The notes under the pieces: model-generated
Database searches by the model: none
Told to the model about the DNA's origin: nothing
The model's input: the letters and a program-made list of their open reading frames with translations, nothing else
Position numbers and translations under genes: made by a program
In this document: in pieces, positions 53,900 to 64,000 of the stretch
Position numbering within the stretch: the first letter of the stretch is position 1
Layout of the letters: each line of letters starts with the position of its first letter
Source: Pachyseris speciosa
Taxonomy: Eukaryota; Cnidaria; Anthozoa; Scleractinia; Pachyseridae
Length of the DNA: 64,000 bases
Direction: 5' to 3'
Assembly (NCBI GenBank): GCA_016490735.1
Contig: JAEMWC010000003.1
Location: forward strand, 170,001 to 234,000

Positions 53900-56800
53900 T
53901 GTGGGATGTGTTATGCAGTGAGGGTGGAACGTTACGAATGGGGTTTGAGGCCTTGATCCTCGTTAAAACATGTGACACTGCTGTAGAACCATCAAACATT
54001 GTTATATAACAGTGTTGGATGTGGGACTAAACGTGGTATAACATCGCGGCAACATTGGCCAAAAATCTTCATCGAACACACAAAACATTCGCAGATTTAA
54101 AGTCCTCTAAGAAAGTCTCGTACAAGTTTGAAAAGTGTTGACGGTCCTGTGCGACTCTTGCCGTTCGCAAATGATCATGAATTGGGTTTTTCGCCTTCAT
54201 AGCCGTGGCCTTAAAAATATCGTGTTGGATTTCACTGGGTACTGAAGTCATATTGGGTGTAAAAATATGAAATGAGACTTCCTTGACAATTGCCTAGGTC
54301 AGTTTTGCTTACGGACAATTATCCGGCAGTATCTTAAAAATATTCATGAGTTAATATTTCAATGTACACTCAGGCTTAGATCGTTTGCCACTTGCAAATA
54401 TGACGTACTTTAAAACTTTTAAATATCGATCTTGTGACAAATTTGAACAAACACAGATGCATTCAACGTTGATAGCTTCCTCGAGTGAGTCGCAAATTAC
54501 CTTAAAAGCTTTTTAGAATTTGGCTTTTTTCTTGTTTCTTCCGTGCGGTTAAACGACTCGGCTGAATCGAAATTACCTCCTCAGGAAATTTCTTGTCAGC
54601 GGAAAACGTTGATTTTAGGGAAAGCAATCTTAAAAATCGTAGGAAACTGGTCAACTTTGGATAGAAGATCGTATTAATTGTCGCATGAAGCTTTTAGGGC
54701 TCGATAGATCTCACCTAGAGGAAAAAGAAAAATTACGGGAAGATTTCGATCTCGGCCTATTAGCAAATATGCAATAACTATTTCAGATAGTCTTCTTTTC
54801 CTGTTCATCCGTTCCTTTGTTCGGTTGTCTTTCAACTGCACCGAACATTATTCCTAACAAAAGCAACTATATATCGGGAACTTTCAATTAGCTGGCTTGC
54901 TTTTGTTCGCAGGGGCATGTTTGTAGTCGTTTTTCTTTGAGATCCATTCACTTGATATAAAGAAGGTTAAAGTATTATTGTCTACCAGTAAACACGCCAC
55001 ACAATGCTTCTCGTGAATGCACGTCATTCGCTATCAAACAACATAATAAGCATTTTGTGATCTTCAACAAAATAGCTTTTCTCGTTTATTTGAAATGCGA
55101 ATGCTTTTGCGTCAGCCAGTCAAAAACGATGCGTCTTCCTTTCAGGCGTTTTATTTCGCCCGTTTAGTCTCGCACGTACGGTTTTACAGAGAGCTCTTGA
55201 AAAGCAAGGATGTTCTTCGGGCATTAATGAGAGGAAATTCCGCGTGTACTGGTAAGGCTAGCTTATATTTGCGTTGAATTTGCGCGCAATAACTAGCGCA
55301 TACGTCACAGTCGATTATCGGCCAACTTTTTAAAAGCGAAGCTCTTAGCGTTCGAGTTTCTGAAGTGCAATCTTATAATAAATGGCGCTCTCGAAACGTC
55401 TGGCGTTTGGGAAGCAATTCAGTCCTGTCTCGCGGGGAATATTGGTTTTGCGTTTCTCGATTCAAGGCGTATCAATCAAAGTTTAGGCGATGGAGCAGGC
55501 AAATTGTGCTATTAGTTCTCCAAATCAAATTAGCATAGCGTTAGCCTTTTACAAAGAAAGCGGCAAGATTCGTTCTAAAATCACGTTGATAGCGAAGTAA
55601 TTTCGAATGAGGAAACGTCGCAATTTGAATTATCTCCACAGCAGAGTTTCTAGAGTGCGAGAAAATCTGTACTGAACGGCCAAACAATATAACGACGGGA
55701 GCTTATCGACAGTTTAAATCTCCGCTGCACCCCCCACTTGCGCTCTTGTGGGTCGTTGTGTTGCGTATTTAAGTGTTGATTAGTTTCCTTGTTTTGTGGG
55801 GACACCCCACAGTTGACCGACGAATAACCTGCAAATGAAAGCGCAAAATTTTTTTCCCTCATTTCGGCAATGCTGTTAAGTCGAAATTTGGAAACCAGAA
55901 AAATTCAAATTTCATTTTGCAAAGAAACAATGAGGAGAACAGCATCTTTACGAAGTGCTTAGTGATAGCTGTTTTGAAAAGCTCTCACTTAAGGATTCCG
56001 TTTTCTGAATCAGGATTGTAGGTTTGAGTGCTTTGAAACTTGCTTGTCGAGGACCGCTATTGTTCAAGACCATAATTTTTAAGGGCTAATTTGAATATCG
56101 TTTCTAGGGCCTTCGGTGTAACCATGGTAACTGAAAAAGCGCCTGGCAACATGTAGGACATCTACGGAGGATTTCTTTATTTCGAATTCCTTTTTGTCAT
56201 CCTTTTTAACCTCGTTGAGCGTCTCTGGCGATGGAGAGCCCAAAACCTTATAAGAACTAATTACAAAAAACCTTGATGGCAACTAACGATTCCTAATTTC
56301 ATTTTCCATCGTGCAGCCGTTTTTGGTGGCTATTTGAACAGATGTTGAAGGCAGGGAAATGTTCTTCTATATTTTTGTGCTCCAGCAGCGAAGTTTTCCC
56401 GTTCTTCGTGGCTTCTTCAACCTTTTATTTTCAGTTTTGTTTCGTCTTTTTGTGATTTCGAGTCAAACCAAAGTTGATTAATTTCGGTTTAGAAGATAAT
56501 TAATAAAATAAAACTAAAAGAGCCGAACCAGTGAAGGGGGAAATTTCGTCGATTGTATTTTCTAAACATGTTTGTGACAGAATCGGTTTTTTTCCGACCG
56601 CGTGTAAAATGTATAAGCTTTTATATAGCCCGAGGGATTAAAATGAAAAACAAAATTGATAAATTTTCAACATAAATCCTTTCATCCAGTGATATCCCAC
56701 AATCTTATCAATCGTTCTGCGTTGACTAAGAATATCGGGCTGCATTTTTGTTTTCTTTGATTTGCATGTTTTTAACTCTGGTGCATTCGTTTCCTAGCAG

Positions 56801-59800
56801 GATTTCGTCCTTAAAAATCGTTAATTATTTACCAAAATCTTTTTGTTGTTGTTGAAGTTTATCCCAGAATGTAGAAATGTTAGAAATAGACTTTGTTATT
56901 TCCAAGTCTAATTCTGAGGGGTTTTTACTTTACGACTTGAATTTTTTTATAATAACCTTAGTTTAAGGCGGGTTTGCGAATGTCAAATCTAAATTAAACT
57001 TGCAATGTCTTGTGAATATTTCAACGTGAACGTTAATTTGATTTCTTCAATTTTGAGAGCCAAATAGAGTTCAAGTTTTGATTTTTTCATTTAATCAAGA
57101 AATGTCGTCCAAGGTAATTAACTCGCGCTAATAAAGTGGACAGTCCTTTCTCACGAACGGACAGGCTGGAAAAAACAAACGCAACTTATCAAAAAGCTGC
57201 CCGCTCTAATCCAATGATGTTTGTCGAGAGAGTTTAATAATCTGGACCCGCCGCGTGGAAATTTCTAATATTGTGTTAAGATTTCAATTAGCTCCGCTAA
57301 TATCGTTTCAGTGAAAAGTCGGTTCATAAGTATCTTAAGTTAGTTTAGTTTTCTGCAGAACTAATTGGTAGCGGTGTTGTTTTTTCTGTTGATTTCCGAC
57401 GGCAGTGTTCCTTGAGCAAACGGTTTCCCATCCGACAGCCTGGGAATTTAAACATTTGACTTTTCCTCTGCCGGATCGCAATCGCAAATCTTTGCTTTTT
57501 AAAATAAATTATATTTTGGCCATATTTGCCAAAATAATAGAAGTACTTGTTTTTCCTTGAGATTGCATTTCGCATTATGATATGGACGTAAATATTGCTC
57601 CCCGGCTACCAAATATGTTTCAAACTTGTAGCATGCAAGGGTTGGTTTTGGCGGCAGTATCTCAGGATGTTGATTTCTCTTTGATAGCTCAGGGTGCTAT
57701 TCCACAAACAGTGAACTCATTACGATAACTTCTGCCCAAAAGTTCTTTCACATTTGTCCTGAATAAAAGCACTTATCAAAGGACCTGGAATTTTCTTACA
57801 CCTTACATTTCGTTTGTTTTCGTACACATGCGCTTCACTTTGCACTCAACAATTCTTATTTACCGTGAAACAAAAACACATATCAAGACACTTGAGCTTG
57901 CAAATTTTATTCTTGTTAAATGTAAAAAAAAAAAGCGAAAAACCTGCGAATTTTCCAGACCTTGCATGTTTTAAGAACTAAAAATGCAATTGTACAGGTC
58001 GTCAACTTAGCACTTCCACGCTACGATTATTATTTATCGTGAGATAAAAACGCATAAATTCCAACTTTTTTTTTTAGAACTAGAGATACAATTGTACAGT
58101 TCGTGAAATTGTCATGACTTGCACACCACGATATCGTTATTCACATGCATGCGATAAGCACCAGTGTCAGTACCTTGAGCGTGTAGACTTCGCGCGCACG
58201 TGTAGGCCATAATGAAAACTGGTTTGCTATTGTGTAGCATTCTCCCAGGTGCTGTGAGCGGTGACGAGTCCCTCTTTGTGTCTTTCTCACGCGTTCTAAT
58301 CACTGAATAGCTTGTTTATCGTGCTTTCTTTGAAATAAATCAAGCGATTTGGCTTTCCCAGTCGTGCCAACCGGTATCTAGTCATTATTTGTCGCTAATC
58401 GTAAGCGTCTTGCAGTGCTCGTCCTCGCTCGTATACGCCACGATCCTCGAACCCTAATTTTCTACCGCAGCGTTGAGTTGAATCATCGCTGGTTGTCGCT
58501 GGCGCAACTGGCCGCGTTTGGCGCGGGAAACACGTGGCGTCTATCAAGACAACGTGTTGAGTAAGTCCTCTTTCAATCATGCACGAATTTGATTTCTATC
58601 AAGCAGTTTTCCTTGCAGCGCATTGTTCTGCGAGTACATTGTTGGTACGTTTAGCTCAAAAACTAATTTTCTTTCCCCGCGAGTTCAATTTAGCACACTT
58701 TAATCGCGCTGTATTCGCGCGTTTGGCATCCCTCGAAGCCGCCTTACCGCGCGCAGTCTACGTGACTGCATCTATCATGTTTTTAGCGCCGAAAATTGTT
58801 ATTTTCTGTTGAGGTCATAGGTCTGGCTTTAACGATTTGTTGCGGCCTGTGTGGTTAAGTAAAATTAGTTAACATGTGAGTGAAACTCAATCCCAACGCT
58901 TTTATCACATCGTTAACACATGGTTGGAGTCTGATATTGGCTGGCGACAGGCAATTAATCTTTCATAAAACGAGTGTCTCAATGTGGGTTGTGAAAATAC
59001 AAGATGCTCGAGGCAGTCATACTAATTTATTGCTCCGTGAAGTACTCAGCCGCGTTCGTTTACGAGGTCCACTTTGAAATTTATGAAAACAAATTTTCCA
59101 AGTGAATGTCACTTTCGCGATCGGCGGATCAATCGTCAGCTTCAATTTGCGGATATTTTTCTTCTTGCATAAGTTCACCAGTAGAGAAAATTACTCATTA
59201 AAAACTAAATTTCGTGAAAAGTTTATTAACAGCGAACTGTCGATCATCAGTGCTTTTCACTATTTGCTTAGCTGAGTGTAATTTTTCCCTTACCATTTTT
59301 GTGAAGTTTCTCGGTTTTTAGTCAGTTGAGACTGATTGTTTCAGCCAGACAAATTTGCGGTTCCAACGCGACAAAACAGACGACAAGCGTTGGCCAACGT
59401 TATCAATTTTTCTCTTCAGTTAAAAGGTCTTCTAGGCTCACCGCAATTAACATCGCCTTTATTAGCGGATAATAACTTAGAGATTCGCTTAGAAACGTGC
59501 TAAAAGCACATATTTCAAAGTCAACGCTAAAGTGTTTTGTATTTGAGTCGTAGATGCCGTATTAAAAACTTTGACCGAGCAGCCACGAAATTCAGTCGGC
59601 GAATGAGCCAAATCCATTTGTATTCCAAACTACTTTGATTTTATTTTCAAGTTGAATTTTATGGGACAAAGAATCGAATTGAAGCAAATATCCGTCTGTG
59701 GATTATCAATTAAACCCAGATATTTTGCATCTGAAATGACACTGCAAAGATCTGTTGAGTCTGCCTGTCCATGTTTTGTATATACAATCCTTATCATTGC

Positions 59801-62800
59801 CTTGTCGATAGACTTAATATTTTTGTGTTTTCTTTGTTCGCACTGTGCCCAAGAAAATCTCGAGTAGTTGACGGAATAAACTGTAATTAGTGGACAGAGT
59901 TAAGAGTTGAGTCAGTTATCGTACAACAGCAAAATGGAAGTTTACTGCCCGGAATTAAACGCGCTCTTAAGATCTGGCGTTTGAGATAAAGATTCACTAG
60001 TGCAACGTTTCTCCGTTAGTTTTTAACATCTGTGATCGGCTTTGTCTTGTTTCGCACAAGATAAACGTATTTTCGCGTTTGTTGGTCCCCGCGATTGTAC
60101 TTTCCTTTGCAGGTTCGAATGTCGGCGAGAATCGCCTCGACATTTTGGCGCGGGATTTGTAAACGTTTGCCCAAATCTCCGTAGGAAAAAGCGAGCTGTT
60201 TCCACACCTTGCTCTGTGTGAAGCCAAAACAAAATGTTATTCAATTTCCGATTAAATCTTTCCTTTCACCCCAAACTTAAGAAAAGTTGATTTGTTTTCA
60301 GTATGCGGGCGTAGCATTCTCTTGGGCCTATGCACGATTTATCTGGCACTTTTAACGTCATTCTAACCCTCAGAAACACAAGACCTGAGAAGATAAAGCG
60401 TAATTTTTGTATTATATTGTCCTACATCGGTGCTGTCAAATTAACATACGATTGTGCTCTAGGCGCTCGTTCGAACATACGTAAAAAAGTTTCTTTATTT
60501 TCGTTTAGAATACAGCCACCTGAAAAATCTTTTCATCCGTGCTTTCGCATCACTCTTGTCATAAATTACTTGGATAAACTTTCTCGCAAATTGTATTCCC
60601 TAGAAATTATTCCCTCGGCTTACAATCACGTTTCCTATCCCATTCTAGGACAACAGGCTTGGTCATTTTATCCTCTGGGGAAATTTTCTTTTCGTCGTGT
60701 GCTTTTACTCGAGTTGAATAGCTTTTGTATCTGCAAAAACAGTTGATCCTTCGATCGCTTTGGCGTCCAGTAATTTTGTATTCAAGGCTTTGGTTTTCTT
60801 GAGACGCTTGCCAGCATCATCTGATGGCTTGAAATTACGGATTTTTAAACGCGTTAGTAAGTGGCTAGGACGAAACTCTAGGCACCGTGGTGGGATAATA
60901 GCCCATTTGGAGAAGTTTTACCGGAGGTTTGCATATTGTAGCTATAAAATCATAGTTATCAAAGGCAGTGTGATAACACTGCTTACATCCTTATTATCAT
61001 GTTCTCATTGGACTCTGCTATCTCGAGTGAATTTGTTTTACAAGTGACGCGCGGCATAAGATCATTTGTTTCGTTCCGTGTAATATTGTGTGAATGATTA
61101 GTTCTATGTGGGATGGAAACTTGAAAAGATTAGGCGAACCTTTCCGAAAAAGTAGCGTCGAACCAAGCAGTATATACAATGTTATCGATCGTTAATCTCA
61201 AGCAAAGAATATCTTGTTTAAATAATAACCTCAAACAGGAGCGTTTTTTCTTTGGAGAGCAATTCTATCGCTTTTAATTAACCACAGACTCGTACCTTTG
61301 TCGATATTGCTGCGCGCAATTGTGGAACAAACTCTTTAGGCAACTCAACTTTCACGCATTTTTTTCCGTCGGCTTAAAACTGTCAGAAGCTGTCTTAAAA
61401 CAATTGTGTGCCGACGGTCATACAGCAATATTTGGTGTTCCCTATATAATACAATGATTGTTGTATTCGGTTTTATTCTGGTTCTTCGCTGTATAGTTTG
61501 CGCAGTGTTTATCAATTGCACGGCCGTTCTTATGCTCCGGCGCAGTAACCAAACTCGCCGGAAAAAAATTGTTTCTTCAACGGATTAGCTGAACTCATTT
61601 TGGTTTACTGTACCTAGCTAGTATCCACTTCGTGCCCTACGCTTCAAATTAATCAGCTTTGTTCCAAGACAGAGACGAACCTTATTCTCGAAGGAGCGTG
61701 TGTGTAAAAGAGCTTTAGAACCCGTTGTCTATGGTAATTTTTTTTCGAATTCACGTTCCTAGCGTTCTGTACGTTTTGAAGTTTTCTTGGTGCGAAAATT
61801 CATCGAAATTCGCGTCAACTTCCTAGCGTTTAATTCTTCAATTACCTTAGGTTTGTATGTTTAGACAGAATGCTTTGTACATTTCAGTTGTAATAATTGG
61901 TTTACAATGAGGCACCATCTTTTAACTTTCAAGGAGTCTTTACATAAAATTAATTTAAAACCTTTCCTCCGCGCGCGGTTTTCGTGCGAAACCACTGTTT
62001 CGGGGATTAAAATGGCTTAAATTTGCCGTTCTTTTATCAAAGAAAACACCCAGTTGCTTTTATTTTGCTGTGTCAGTGCAAACGATTCCATGCTTCGTTT
62101 CCAGAGCTTTGTCCCACTCAAGTAGGTTTTATGCTCTTTTTTTCAGTCCCAACCGGAGTATAAATTGCTATCCACACAACATCACAACTGTAATTTTTTA
62201 TATGAGGTCTTGATACGTGCTGGCAAATATTTTTAAGTTCGAATTTCAGGAATATGTAAAATTCCTCTCTGCGATGATTGTTGATTTTGCGTTTTGATTA
62301 ATAACTGATTTCTTTTACTCTCCGATGTGTATCTTAACGGCTTTTTTTGTGCAGGATTTCATTACTCCTCACACCACCCTTGGGCGATAAAAGAGCTAAT
62401 CCACAGAGAAGGCCAGTCTCTAACTAGCAGAGTACGAATTCGACGATCAAAACTGTTGTTAAATGTTTTTGTTTTGTATACCGTTGTCAGGAGAGTTTTT
62501 CGCTTCGTTTTCATTTTGTTAACTTTCAAACTGTCGTGCTTTAAAAAAAAACGAGTTTTCAGTAATTCCCGTGGTTTTAGAAGCTGATTGCAAAGTTTCA
62601 TTCCACCTGAATTTTCAGGCCTAACGTTTACATTTTGTCGTGTAACTTGAAGGTCAAGTCTTGGAAACTAATTTTCTTTCTTTCGCCGCTCACTAGCGTA
62701 TGCCGCCAGCTGTTCCAATGTTTAGATAATATGAAATGTTGTCTTTCACTATCTCGTCCATGTTTACACAAGCTTGGAAAACTTTGAGTACCTAACACCC

Positions 62801-64000
62801 GCATTCAAAATTTGAACCTCACTGATGACTATTTTTGATAAGGTTTGCACGCGAAAGTGGGGAACGAAAAGTGATAAAATGGAATAGGTTTCCACTTGGA
62901 ATTAGTTTGCTATAATTATCTCTGGAGCATCGCTATCAGATGGCAGGCTATTTTCTCCCTTTGTCCCGTTATGCCGAGAATGGTCGGGTAAAGAAGGTTT
63001 AAAGGTTATGTATTTTAAATAGTGAGCTGTGAATCTAAATTGCAAGGCGATCTTAAATATAGACTGGATTCTTATGTGGAAAGAGCCTTTTTGTTTTACG
63101 AGATCTATTTTACTTCGCCCGGAGGCTGCGAAACGAAACCAAAACAAATCGTCAGAATGGTAATTTTTTACTTGGAAACTAAATCAAATGCATGAAAATA
63201 AAACCAGAAGAAATGAAACTATTCTGTCTTTAAATTAATTACTTTAAGAGCTTTGGTGGAAACAGAAGCAGTTGAGTTTTGTAAGCTTGCTGGTCAGAAC
63301 AATATATCCCAGTTGAAAAATTTTAACATACCCTTTAAAATATTCTTCTGTGTCCTCAACTTCTGCAGACGAAGTCTGGACAAAATATTTTGGCTCGCCC
63401 CAGTGGTAGAAGTGAAATCGATCGCTTTACTTTATCCGTCCAGTGTTAAATTCACTAATGTGTGATTTTCAAAGCGATGTTTATCACTGGTATAACTTTG
63501 TTGCCTTGGCTAAATGATGTGAGCTGTTGAAAAGAGCACAAAAGAAAAGGTGGTTTTCTTTACGCGTTTAAAAAACGCAAATTTCGTATGGAGAAAAAAA
63601 GAAAGCGTTATCTTTGCTTGACAATCGTATAGCCCCGTCCCTTCAAATTATTTCTTTTCACTGTAGTTGCTTGTTTGATTTACGACACAAATGATTTCAA
63701 TTCACCAGTTCCCACAACGTCGATTTTCGTGAATAATTTGCCACCGCAGAATCGGTAACTTTTGGCGTATCGTCTTTTATGTTTTTTTTCCGTTTGAACG
63801 CCTGAAAACGATAGTGCCAATGCCTATGGTGCTGTTTATTTTGCAGTTAGAGAAGTCCATAAACGATTTGCATTCGTGGCGAAAATTATCAGGTATAACG
63901 ACAAACCAAGGAGGGCCTTAGCATTCTGTTAGCTGCTTAATGTTTTGATTTATGGGTCGTTTCCGTGGTTTTCGACGTGAAAATGATCCAAATTGTGTGG
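53900..64000. other. About 10 kb with no supported gene and almost no repeats
   Basis: I see no protein family, MITE, LINE end or microsatellite longer than a short homopolymer. Short open frames are scattered in all frames. Could be intergenic regulatory DNA or a long intron of a gene that continues to the right. Confidence 0.5.

Noticed and set aside
60330..60746. 138-codon open frame
   Set aside because: No recognised motif, unusual composition and no splice or promoter context; expected by chance in this length.

Overview
The window is animal nuclear DNA: intron-rich genes, AT-rich introns, many degenerate transposons and no bacterial-type operons. Repeat types (LINE 3' ends with (ATT)n tails, a Penelope-like element, TTAA-flanked MITEs, a short hairpin MITE starting TAGCCTGTTCCAG) and protein similarity suggest a cnidarian, most likely a stony coral. 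That assignment is inference; no marker gene is present.

Two genes can be read exon by exon. (1) On the minus strand, 340-7192, lie the first five coding exons of S-formylglutathione hydrolase (esterase D, ESD); the gene runs off the left edge in the middle of its catalytic Ser codon. (2) On the plus strand, 16720-48683, is a complete RasGAP gene of 26 coding exons (791 codons plus stop). It has an N-terminal coiled coil, an IQGAP-type RasGAP domain and a divergent RasGAP C-terminal domain, but no calponin-homology, WW or IQ segments. Unlike IQGAPs it keeps an arginine at the arginine-finger position and a canonical [10 protein letters not shown] motif, so it looks like an active GAP of the GapA/Gap1 type. 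One of its introns has a U12-type (minor spliceosome) 5' splice site, ATATCCTTT.

Layout: 1-7.2 kb, ESD exons; the intron between exons 3 and 4 holds a 411-bp tandem array carrying tRNA-like genes, with one unit inverted. 7.2-16.7 kb, intergenic, with MITEs, a LINE 3' end and microsatellites. 16.7-48.7 kb, the RasGAP gene, whose introns hold a 4.6-kb inverted repeat, a Penelope-like element nested in a TTAA MITE, a second MITE containing a LINE end, and a LINE interrupted by a third MITE copy. 48.7-49.4 kb, a retrozyme-like repeat with an intact-looking type I hammerhead ribozyme 155 nt after the RasGAP stop codon, in sense orientation, plus two small MITEs. 49.8-64 kb, a long repeat-poor stretch with no gene I can support, apart from one tRNA-like SINE head at 53.7 kb.

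The strongest observations are the hammerhead ribozyme in the presumed 3' UTR, the U12-type intron with an unusual 3' end, the retained arginine finger, and the layered insertions whose target duplications can be read directly.
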